A stretch of 64,000 bases of DNA from contig OZ026840.1 in NCBI GenBank assembly GCA_964023205.1, forward strand, positions 35,505,336-35,569,335. Reading direction: 5' to 3'. The position numbers and the translations under genes were made by a program. This DNA comes from Lutraria lutraria. Taxonomy: Eukaryota > Mollusca > Bivalvia > Venerida > Mactridae. This document shows positions 22,801 to 33,497 of the stretch, piece by piece; position 1 is the stretch's first letter, and every line of letters begins with the position of its first letter. Under the pieces are notes generated by a model. It was given only the letters and a program-made list of their open reading frames with translations. It made no database searches and was not told the DNA's origin.

Positions 22801-25800
22801 GGACATTTTGTATAAAATGTTATATCATATAATATTCACATTTAGGACATTCTGTATAAAATGTTATATCATATAATATTCACATTTAGGACATTCTGTA
22901 TAAAATGTTATATCATATTATTCAGGAACATGATGAAGAAGTTGACGGCAATTTACCGACGTGCTTGACAACTTTGGTGACAGTGTCAGTAAGTGTTGTT
23001 ATGTCACTTGTAGTGTATCAGTATGTATTTGTAGGTACATTAAGGGACAGCATGATAATGGGTTTATTTAAAGACGTTTTCGGTAGTTCGCTACATTTTT
23101 CACATAGACATATAGGAAAAATTAAAACTGAACGATGAATTTTTTTTAAACTTTGCATAATCGTAGCATATGATAACAGAAACATTTTAAGCGAAAATAA
23201 ATTGGGGGTCACTTACCTCGTTTTTGAGTTTTCTGCCCTTGAATCTTTGCTTATTTTAGGTCATTTCAAGGGCAGATAACTCATACATAAATCTCAAATA
23301 CCTTGGTTTTACTTTTGGCTAATGTTTTTCATTTTCTTCTTGGTCTAAAAACAAAATTTCATGCAGTTCCATTAAACATTTATATTTTCTTTTCTCAGTT
23401 GAAGTTAAGAGTCTGAAAATTCTTCAAAATTAGGCAATTTTTAAGGAAAATTTGCATTGGTAAAGAAAGAAAAAAATAAACAAACATTCCTTAATAATTC
23501 ATGAAATATTTCATGATGACATGAAAAGAAGTCGGCTACATAAAAATGAAAACAGATAAGGCCTTGCTTTCCATTATAGTGAATTATCTGCCCTTGAAAT
23601 GACCTAAAATAAGCAAAAAATCCGAATTCAAGGGCAGATAACTCAAAAACGAGATCAGTGACCCCCAATATTTTTTCGCTTTAAATGTTTCTGTTATCAT
23701 ATGCTACGATTATGCAAAGTTTAAAAAAAATTCATCGTTCAGTTTAAATTTTTCCTATATGTCTATGTGAAAAATGTAGCGAACTGCCGAAAACGTCTTT
23801 AATGTATGGGTTTGTTGGTTGTTCAATACTTTTTCTACTCTGTGAACTATCTCCAAACCTTTTGTTTTGGTAATGTCCTGCATGTCTTAGTATCTAGGCC
23901 ACTCATACTAGGGCGAGTTTGGCTATTGTCACTATAACTCTGGTACTGATTGGCTAAGGGATACTATACCACTGGTACTTATTGACTAAGGGACACTATA
24001 CCATAGGTACTGACTGACTAAGGGACACTATGCCATAGGTACTGACTGACTAAGGGACACTATCCCACTGGTACTGATTGGCTTAGGGACACTATACCAC
24101 TGGTACTGATTTACTAGGAGATACTATACCACTGGTACTGCTTGATTAAGGGACTCTATACCATAGGTACTGACTGACTAAGGGACACTATATCACTGGT
24201 ACTGATTGACTAAGGGACACTATACCATAGGTACTGACTGACTAAGGGACACTATGCCATAGGTACTGACTGACTAAGGGACACTATACCACTGGTACTG
24301 ACTGACTAAGGGACACTATACCATAGGTACTGACTGACTAAGGTACACTATACCATAGGTACTGATTGACTAAGGGACACTATACCATAGGTACTGATTG
24401 ACTAAGGGACACTATACCACTGGTACTGATTGGCTAAGGTACACTATACCGCTGTTACTTATTAGCTAAGGGACACTACACCACCGGAACTAATTGACTA
24501 AGGGAACTATACCACTGGAACGAATTGGCTAAGGGACACTATACGACTGGAACTAATTGGCCAAGGAACACTATACTACTTTTAATTGGCTAAGGAATAA
24601 TGAATCACTACTAAGCCCCTCCATATATTTGATGGATTAATGTCTTGACAAATACTCGAAGAATAATGTACTCGTAAGGCAATTGATAAACCTACACATT
24701 CAGATGTACATGTACTATATTCCAGGTATTAAGAAAAGGTGAATCAAAGCCATCTTCACAAGGAAAATATGGTACGATGTATTCAAAGGATTGTCATATG
24801 ATGTTTTCTATACAAACATTGTACCCTGAACATACTGTGAGTACACATAAAATACAATTTGCATGTACTTAACATTAAACCACTGTTGTGTAAAAACAGT
24901 ACATGTACCATCATAAATGCATGTCGATTTTTCCTCCATATGTGGAGACGTTGCTGGTCACTTGTGGGAGGGAACGGTAGACTTGTTTGGTAGATCGGCT
25001 GGTATATATTGTATTTTCATTTATTTTCGTTTGGCTGAATTTTCGTGGTTTTGACTAAAATTTGTTTCGTGGGGAGATACATTTGTGGATTTTGATTCAG
25101 AAAAAAATGCCTTATCTCAGCATTTAAATTGGTGGGGGTTTGATTTGGTGAATAAGCCGACCTACGAAATCCTTGAAATTAAATACCCAATGAAAATTAA
25201 TGATTCCACAGTAACTGAAGTATTGTAAACTGTTAATCCGACTGAAACTGAAAAAAATAATCTTCCAGGGTTTACAGTTAGATTTCTATCAACAACTGGA
25301 TATGAAGAACGACAATGTTGCAGATAAAATTAACAATGATGACATCACAACACCTATACACCTTGGTTACAGTATTATTTTACCACTGGATGTGAACAAA
25401 TCATATGATGTTAGAACAGTACCAATCTCCAGCATCAAGCATGTCCCACTTGGTGAAATAGCATGTAAGTGTTGAGTATTCATTTATGAAGGGGGAATTT
25501 ATGTTTACAACCTGAACGTATTGTTAACTAGAGTATGAAATCCGAATGATTGCTATTTTTCTAGACGAATTATACCTACGAGTATTTGTTTGTTATAGCT
25601 GTTTGCGAGTACTTACTATATTGTCTATTACTAGTTTGGCCAATCCTGGCCATTTGATTGGCTAATGGTGATTTAGGTCATTTTTGATTGGTCAATCATT
25701 GGACCGGCTATTCGTCGCGTTACCTGTTATGTTTGACTGAATCTGTTCGTCTGCTCTGTTGTTGAAATGCAAATAAGTAATGTAGGCATCGTTCTATGAT

Positions 25801-28800
25801 GTTAACGTGTCATCATTAGATGCAAGTTTAATGTGGCTGTATCATATTAGCCTATGGTGGATTTGGTAGTATTTAGGGTGTACTTTATTCCATGTACATG
25901 TGAACTATTTACATGAATGTCAAATACTCATGATTGTCAAAATATGTGTATTACATGTATCTATAACTTGTAAATATGTTATACTCTCCATAATGGAGGA
26001 ATGAATAAAAGCAACTTCATACAAAAAACTTAAACCAAGGCTTCTTGTAATTCGTCTAACTATAACGTTTTGTTATAGTTGTTCTTGTTAAGTGTAAAGT
26101 ACTTAAGAAGTTGCTTTGTAAGCATCTAATGGAACCCAATATGACAATTTCTTTATGTCATTCGTACCAGTAACAAACACTGGTAATCTTAATTCTGATT
26201 TGATTTAATTCTACTGTTGGGACAATTTTTTAAATGCTGTTCCTTTAGTCTGTCTGTGTTATTTTTTGGTTCAACCTCGCTAAATGATTTGCAGCTTTTC
26301 TACATGCAACATATTCTTAAACTGCTTATTGCAGAATTTACTTCAACAAATTTCTTTGACAGAACTACACCACAGTTTTTTAGGGCTTTACTTTCAACTT
26401 AGATCCATAGTTTCAATACTCATTTAACCATTCTTTTTTAGAGCTATCATATTATGTTTATGATGGTTTTAATGCTTGCAGTTTTTATACATTACGTTAC
26501 TTGATTGTCACGAAGCCAAACACTTACAACTGAGCTATGATGTTTCATTGTTTTGCACCCAAATGATAATATTTGTGTTTGTTATTTTTTCTAGTTGAAT
26601 ACTTCCTGGTCAACCCATTGATTGGTCAAAGTTTATTAATGGATGTTTCATATCAACACTTCTGGAAGCCACGAAAAACTTTAGAAATCGGTCACAGGGG
26701 AATGGGTATTAGTCATGATCCGGAATGTAAAACGTATGTATGTGTTAAAAATTATAGTGAAAGAGGTCCTCACCATTCTTATTGTATAAAATAATGAACA
26801 AACAACAATTTCATTACAAACCTCATATTTTGACCACTTTAAATTCAAATCAATATTAGGAATTGTTTTTGGTAAGAAATATACATGGTCTTAAAATTGA
26901 GGTTTAAGGGGACCCCGTGGTTTGAATGGATATGATCTCTTACTAGTAATCACTAGACTTCCACACCATGAGTTAGAATCCGACCTGCAATAAGGTATAT
27001 TTCCATATGTGAAAATTGTCCAACTGAAGGGTGACGATCTACTGTATGTTTGGGGTATTGTTCCATCTTATAAGCTGGTAAGTCATCAAATGACCCTGGC
27101 TGCTACTGCTGCTGCTGCTGAAATGTTACACCCTGGTGAAAACATAATGAGGTTTTACTGTATGTAGCAGAACAGAACGGAACAGAAATTTATTGGATTT
27201 GTACATAAGTAAATCATCTGCATATATAATACAAACATGAATTTACACATTTCAACTAAGTAAGTGGTATGCTAAAGTATGTGCAACATCATATTTTACT
27301 TATAATATTATTAGATAGTTATGGGAAAATTTCATTAAGCAATGCAAATAAATGGTGTTTGATATGTTTGTGCTCTGTGGAATGCTATATAGTCATATTT
27401 TGTTTGTCATTATTAGATACTTTTATATGATTATTTAATCTTTTTTATTGTGATTTTGAGTCAAATTTGTATTGGTCAATTTGGTATCAACTGTACTCTT
27501 CAGAGGTAGAATCACAACCAATCAATCTATCTGATATTGAACACATGTATGACTTTAATGCTAATCATTTTAGACTGGCTACTATTCGAGAAAATACAAT
27601 AAAGTCACTGATGGAAGCTACCAGTCATGTAAGTGTAAATTCAAACTTTGTCTAGAATATATGAATTCAATTATGACATAATTTCTGCAACTGAATACAA
27701 TTTTGTTTTGAGCAATTGAACTATTGAACATTGGCTCTGAGGATGACTCAATTACCACTTAACTGAGATGTATGCAAATGCTTTTGAATTATAACTGAAG
27801 TTACATTAAAAAAGAATCAACAAAGTATATTAAACCAAGATTTCTTTAAAACAAGAATCAGTTTCACATCATTTTTATTTCTACTGTTACTACTATAATA
27901 ACACATTTTATTGGGAGGGGGGGGGGGGGCAGGAGGGCTCTTTGATTGATGGACTATATTCTCTGGCTACTAATCAGCTAGCCCCTCACTGCTGCGAGTT
28001 CGAATCCAGCTAGCTTAAGGGGTCCTCCTCTACTAAAGCTTAAAATTGGCCAAACAACATTGACTTCTGTTTTGAATTTAACCCTTAGGCTAATAAAAAA
28101 AAAACTCCATAATTTCAATCATTCACTGTTATCAACCAGGGTGCAGACTATGTTGAGTTAGATGTTCAGTTATCCAAGGACAAGGCTGTGGTGGTTTTTC
28201 ACAATTTTCGAGTTCCTATAGAATATAATAAGGTATTGATTTACTTGTAATAAATAGTGATTTAATACATCTATTTCATCAAAATTCTTACAGTTAGTCA
28301 GTGAAATCTGTTTTTATCATTGTAAGACATCACTTATATTAAAAGGAAAACTGAATACTAGTATATAGCCATTCTTGCTCAAAGCTCAATGCTTTCAGTA
28401 CCAAATATAAACCTTTCATGACATGGTTTAATTATTTAGTTTTTTTCCATGAAAGTAATTAATTTCTTATTCTGTAATGGATTGAAATTTTGTAATTTTA
28501 ATTGAGAAAATGTCATCAGTAGCAATTAGAATTAATCATCTATCTATAGAAACGTCAAGGAGAAGTAGAGAGATTACGGATTCCAGTCAAAGAGTTCAAC
28601 CTACCAGAACTTCAACATATGAAGGTGAATGTCACTACTAGTATTTCATTTGGCCTTCAGAAGCAGTAGTTAGGACACCTCATGATTCTGTACCTTCTTC
28701 TAATCTCTGGTGTACTTGGTAGCTTGATATGCGTAGACCTACACCTTATATTTATGATGTGGCTGCAAAAATAGTACTGCTTAAATAATATTACAGCTTT

Positions 28801-31800
28801 TTCAATGGCATCTGTTGAAGACTGTCAAAGTTTTTAATTGCAGAATTGCCCACCAAGCAGTATATTTGTTTGCCCTTTTTACAGTACGTAGGTTACAACA
28901 AAAAAAAACAGTTTGTAAAAGAAATGCATTTCTGTCTTGGTCGCTGCCATATTTATCCATTGTATATGTGGAAAATTCCAAACAGTTCCAATGTTGGCTT
29001 ACCAGGTACAGCCGATATTAGATTTTGTGGACTGAGGTGTGTCAAATGCTTCAGAGGACGACTTGGTTCATTGATTATCTGTAGTGTTTGAAAAGTATTC
29101 AATATAACCAGAAAACACCAAACTATATCTTTAAAATGTATGAAAGAAAACTTTTCTAGAAACGCTACCAATATTAAAGTGGTTACAGAAATGCATGATG
29201 TTGGTCTTTGAATGGTTGATATTGCAGTTCTGCCTTGTCGAGGTTTAATTTAATAATAAACATTTCAACTTCATATTAATAAAAACATGATGACTCCTGG
29301 TAAGTTGCAGGGCAAAAGGTAGACAATGTTTTATACTTAATGTTATACATGTACTTCAAAAACGTATTTTGATAGTTTGTTAGCAAATTAGCAATGAAGA
29401 TCGAATAATGTTCTTATTTTTAGGTTGTGCATTCAACTGAAATACCAGGTATGGTCTGAAACTTACTTTCCAATTCTTATCATGCTATACTTTCCTTAAG
29501 ACCATTCGATACAACTTTCAAGAGTCAGATGCTTTAATTTACTAATTTCAAGAGTCAAAATGCAATGAGTGACAAGGTAAAATCCCTTTAAGTCAAAAGT
29601 CTGCATTCATTAGTTGCATTTCATTGCTGATCATTTTTGAACGCCTGTTTATACGTAATGCAACAATACTATTGGTATGTTTTCAGAAGAATCCCATGAT
29701 GATGATGTAGACTTAGATACTATTCAACCTTTTCCTACATTAGAGGAATGTTTTCAGTCTGTTGATATACATACTGGTTTCAACATTGAAATCAAATACC
29801 CACAATGGCTGTTGGTAATTGCTTTTAATAAGCTTTTAACTAGAGTTTTTTTAGATTAATATCTCCAGTGAAGAAATGTAAAGCTGCTGAAGGAGTGAAA
29901 TTAGCCATGCTTTTGAATGCATGTTCATATTTGGTTACTTGAATTATAATGGTATAAAGAGCTCAGAGCGAAGCAAAATTACTATGGCAATCAGTCTGAT
30001 GTATTAGCGTTTGTAAGTAAATGGAAAATGATGTTATTCAGCAATTGCAGCCTAAACTCAGCCAACCATCTAGAGCTAAAATGTATGGTTGTTACGCGTG
30101 ATATTTTCTACTTTTTCTACCAGGAGGTTCACGAGCTTGAAGGATACTTTGACCATAATGAAGTAGTGGATGAAATACTTACAGAAGTGTTTAAAAGTCA
30201 CGGGGGAAGACGTATTATATTTTCAAGTTTTGACTGTAATACCTGCATAGCGTATGTTGATAATTTTGTTCATTTATTGAGTATTTAGTGAGATGATTCC
30301 CATCATCATGTTGCAGGACGAAAAATGCTCCAGTCTTAAATGAATGTTATTTGTTGCATTGTGCCACATCATATAGGAAGTGCGTTTATAATTCATCAAT
30401 GTCTATATTTGCCATTATACTCGTAAAAATAGCGTATCGTTAAACTATTAAAAATGAATCTATGAACTATTAATGTCTTTGAATTTAAGTTAAAGAGACT
30501 GATAATAATTAATTTCACTTGTAACGAATTATCATTATCATTGAACCCTTAAACTGGCAACAGATTTCAACAATTTATGTATTTCTGTACGTTGTTTAGG
30601 GAGTGTAGATACCTGTAATACTAGTACTTACCAACAGCAAGGGTCATCTGGTGACTTTAAACAATGGAGGAAGACTTTGGTAGAACCACCAACCTTCCGT
30701 AAGCTAAGTGGACAGCTTCCTCACATGAAACATTTCAATCGTAACCACGAAGGAATAAAGAAATTTACTCTGTAGCTAATGAAAAGAAACTTAGGTCACA
30801 TCGATGCCTAGTGGTACTTTTTGTAAGTTAAATGGATTATTGCTCCAGTTCAGAGCAATGTATGGATATAAGAGTGGATGGTGGTTAAAGAGAAATTATT
30901 TCTGCGTCGAATAAGACCTGGCTTTTAAGAATCGGTTCAGAATTGTTACAACTGGACCTTGATGAACATAACCGGTGTGATTTCTGGGCCCAGGAGTTCT
31001 ATACCTTTACTCTATAATATATATGGTGAAAAAACATTTTTTTTCAACTTTATTTTGCTGTTATGACATGCCGGTAGCCTGTGGTATTACATTCCTATTC
31101 GACAGACAACATTCTATAATTAAACCAGAAGGTGAATTTTATCAATATAATTATTACAGGTTGCAAGTAAAACAGAACCGTTTCCCTGTTTTATTTCTCA
31201 CACAGGGGGACACAACTGCGTATGCTATGTATGGGGATACAAGAACGAGGTCTGTTGAAATTGCGACAGAATTTTGTTTGGCTCACAGCTTGCTGGTAAG
31301 AATAAACCAGATTCTGCTCTGTGTAGTCCATTTGAAGAATAAGTGTCACGTTTGAATGTATAGACCTGATGGTATTGCATTCAGAAACATTTAAAAATAT
31401 TTGACCTTTGAAGTTGTTCATTGCTTGTGAACGAAGTATTTCTGTATGTTGTGACCTCATGACTGTTCAGACCAGCAATTTAATTATGACCTCTGAATAA
31501 AGGCATTCAACAATAAAAAAGAAACTTTCTCAATGGTGGACAACCTAAACATATGTTGCGATGCTTTGTCTAAAATACAAACAATGTCATATATAGCTCT
31601 ACTTATTGAGCACATGAATAATGTCATTTACTCTTTCGGTTTCCACATCAGAAACAATGTAGTGACTTTTTGTTTTCATGCCACATAATACAGATGATAT
31701 AAAACATTCAATTGGTACTAGTAAAAGTAGAATTTGCTTTCAGGGCGTGAATGCAATGTCAGAACTACTTCTTAAGGACCTGTCAAGAATAGATTGTGTC

Positions 31801-32462
31801 AAAAACAATGGACTGGTATTGTTCACTTGGGGTGAAGACAATAATGATAAAGAAATGATCAGTAAACTGAAAAAATTAGAAGTGGATGCTATAATCTATG
31901 ATAGGTTTGTTAATGATATGTGTTCGTATTTATGAATCATTTTTATTAATTACACTGGAACTATGTTGGTTGGAACACTGGAACTATGTTGGTTGGATGT
32001 TCTTGGTAACTGATATCTGGTTTGGCAGTGTACTCGTATGTGTAGCAGTTTCCCCAATGTCCGGAACAAGTAAAAGTATTTATGTTGACCAAACACATTA
32101 ATGCCTTTATCAACAAACGTATAAGAAATATAAGATTTTGTAATTGTGTACAATCCGTTTCATAAACTTCATTTGTGTGCTATGTCACTTCATTTGATGA
32201 GTGTTTAAAATGTCCTACAAACGATTCATTGATAGTGCACTTAAACACATTTTCTACCTGTACCTTATCATTCAAATTGCTTGGAAATGCCATATGTACT
32301 GATACTCTGTGCGTATTTTGTATTGTTTGGCATTTATTATTACTTAATCATGTGCTTTAAATATTGGGCTTGGACTATGTTTTCAGAATCGACCAATTTA
32401 AAACCAGTGGCAACGAAAGCATCTTTAAGGTTGAAATGAATGAGAAAATCCATCAGTTTTAA
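19868..32462 (+). CDS. GPCPD1: Glycerophosphocholine phosphodiesterase GPCPD1/GDE5, complete, 17 coding exons
   Basis: Cytosolic enzyme that hydrolyses glycerophosphocholine to choline and glycerol-3-phosphate. Exons: 19868-20034, 20596-20762, 21800-21853, 22462-22613, 22926-22988, 24726-24836, 25269-25464, 26595-26737, 27506-27628, 28140-28232, 28550-28624, 29424-29448, 29687-29814, 30124-30251, 31160-31295, 31744-31904, 32387-32462. Total 1998 nt, 665 aa (human 672). Residues 1 to about 115 form a CBM20 starch-binding domain ('VCVTGDCQQLGSWDPHKVV'). The GDPD domain has HRG at 337-339, ENT at 380-382, ELD at 398-400, then 'KDKAVVVFHN' with H413; later 'GFNIEIKYP', 'RRIIFSSFD' and 'LVLFTWGEDN'. 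Human has HD where this has H413-N414. The exon 8/9 junction is the least certain: only donor 26737 with acceptor 27505 keeps the frame. ATG 19868 aligns with the family start. AATAAA at 32600-32605. Confidence 0.95.
20270..20365 (-). repeat. SINE fragment, minus strand
   Basis: Short piece with the family words 'caaattaactcacagcagtg', 'gataggctaggtgattact' and 'agaccataacgactg', in GPCPD1 intron 1. Confidence 0.45.
22089..22166. repeat. Hairpin: 30-bp inverted repeat with 18-bp loop
   Basis: Arms 22089-22118 and 22137-22166 pair at 27 of 30 positions (TCGAGGG...GTCGTAACT against its complement). It lies in GPCPD1 intron 3. It may be a minimal foldback/MITE or a structured RNA element; no target duplication is clear. 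Confidence 0.7.
22381..22449 (+). pseudogene. Partial relic copy of GPCPD1 exon 4 in intron 3
   Basis: Shares 'accttacatcttcatgataa' and the following 'CCAATCAAATT' with true exon 4 (22462-22613), plus the preceding 'tcc-gga-ggcttat' and 'acaaatcac' blocks, with small gaps. It sits immediately upstream of the genuine exon, has no usable frame, and looks like a small tandem duplication. The sequence just before it resembles SINE sequence near 63150, so its left edge is uncertain. Confidence 0.7.
22745..22920. repeat. 44-bp minisatellite, 4 units, abutting a splice acceptor
   Basis: The word 'ggacatt' recurs at 22757, 22801, 22845 and 22889, exactly 44 bases apart, with surrounding sequence 'tataaaatgttatatcatat' repeated. 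The last unit runs into the 3' splice site of GPCPD1 exon 5 (AG at 22924-22925). Confidence 0.9.
23072..23798. mobile_element. TTAA-flanked element with long terminal inverted repeats
   Basis: TTAA at 23068-23071 and 23799-23802 flank a 727-bp element whose ends (AGACGTTTTCGG...CCGAAAACGTCT) are inverted repeats of roughly 220 bp. They share, for example, 'gttcgctacatttttcacat' and 'gggcagataactca'. No ORF. TTAA duplications are typical of piggyBac- and Kolobok-type transposons. It lies in GPCPD1 intron 5. Confidence 0.88.
23935..24600. repeat. 32-bp minisatellite, about 20 units
   Basis: Unit GGTACTGACTGACTAAGGGA followed by CACTATACCATA, with two alternating variants ('accactggt' and 'accataggt') and degenerate edges. 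It lies in GPCPD1 intron 5, just downstream of the TTAA element. Confidence 0.93.
26895..27140 (+). repeat. tRNA-derived SINE with CTG microsatellite
   Basis: Head 'ggaccccgtggtttgaatgg', B-box-like 'gagttagaatccgacc', body 'attgttccatcttataagct', then (CTG)n at about 27100-27120 and 'tgttacaccctgg'. It lies in GPCPD1 intron 8. Confidence 0.6.
27935..28095 (+). repeat. SINE-like repeat behind a poly-G run
   Basis: A poly-G run near 27917-27930 precedes 'aggagggctctttgattgat', and a good B-box 'gagttcgaatcc' follows near 27989. It lies in GPCPD1 intron 9. Confidence 0.5.
30625..30745 (-). repeat. SINE fragment, minus strand
   Basis: Contains 'catctggtgactttaaacaa', 'aaccaccaaccttccgtaag' and 'ctaagtggacagcttcctca', words of the minus-strand SINE family. 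It lies in GPCPD1 intron 14. Confidence 0.6.
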
Positions 32463-33497
32463 AGATGAAGATCGACTTAGTTCAGATTAATTATATCAGC
32501 CATGAAATACAACTGTGTACATAGACTGGAGGTCTTTTGTACATACAAAGCCTTATAGGTCCAAATTTTTACAAATATACTGTATTTTGTACCCCTACTA
32601 ATAAAGCAACTAGGACATTTTGATTGACTCGTGTTCATTTACCCCTCTTTGTTTTGCATGTTAATGGGGTTAACCATTGTGTACCAATAGCTAGAGTCAT
32701 TCGGTAACTTTCCATCTTTAATGGTTGAGGAAGATCCCAGACGTACACTTGGATAGAATCTTCCATACATAAGCTGGAGAGCTTCCTCATTTGATTTGAA
32801 ATTTGAACAAACAGCGGCGAGGCACTCGTGATTACATGCCAGAGATCATAATTCCTGTGGTAAAGATGCATGTGGCATGGTGTTGATATACTGTAAAGAA
32901 ATATCGGACATAAAATGAAGACTTGAGAGCTGATTTATGCTGATTCAAAGCGCTTCTCATGAAGTGATGGACAAATGAAGATGTTTTACTACAAAACAAA
33001 TCAGAAACATTGGCCAAGGAATTGAGACCAACCGTGTCTATGGTAAAGTCATCACCTGATAAAACAATGAACAACGCGTTGTTCGTATTGCTTGGCTGTC
33101 TCAGCTATAGGAGAACCCAAAAATGTAATAATCTGTAATACTTGTATTTGATTAAGATTTTATTTTTGTTACAAGTGTATTGTATTGTATTAAGTTTGCA
33201 ATTAATGCTGAATGAAGAAATTTAATCTTTTGAACCAACCGAAGATTAGGCTTTCAGCGTTTTAGGTAGTTTATTTTAGATTCCCTTTGACGTAACGTAC
33301 ATTTTCAAGTCAAACTACCATGTGCATGTAGATTTAAAAATTCAGATAAATAGTCAGATTGCAAAACAAACGTTGATGTGGCTAAAATAACCTAATTTAC
33401 TTTTGTACATGTGTATGTAAATGAAACGAAAAAAAAACATTGAGCAAATTAGTTCATTGCATATTTGGTTTTTGTATATAATTCATACTATATCGGG
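32463..33497. other. GPCPD1 3' UTR and convergent spacer to EF-hand gene A
   Basis: GPCPD1 ends with AATAAA at 32600-32605. A minus-strand SINE (about 32655-32870) follows. EF-hand gene A converges from the other side, with a minus-strand AATAAA at 33270-33275. The whole spacer recurs, diverged, before gene B (39400-40117) and before gene C (48350-49408). Confidence 0.7.
32655..32870 (-). repeat. SINE shared by all three array units (copy A)
   Basis: Family words 'cattcggtaactttccatct', 'gaggaagatcccagacgtac' and 'ccatacataagctggagag'. Positional equivalents are at 39462-39680 and 48480-48640, so it was present before the tandem duplications. Confidence 0.65.

Noticed and set aside
31023..31355. 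110-aa ORF as a separate gene
   Set aside because: It is GPCPD1 exon 15 with read-through into the introns on both sides.
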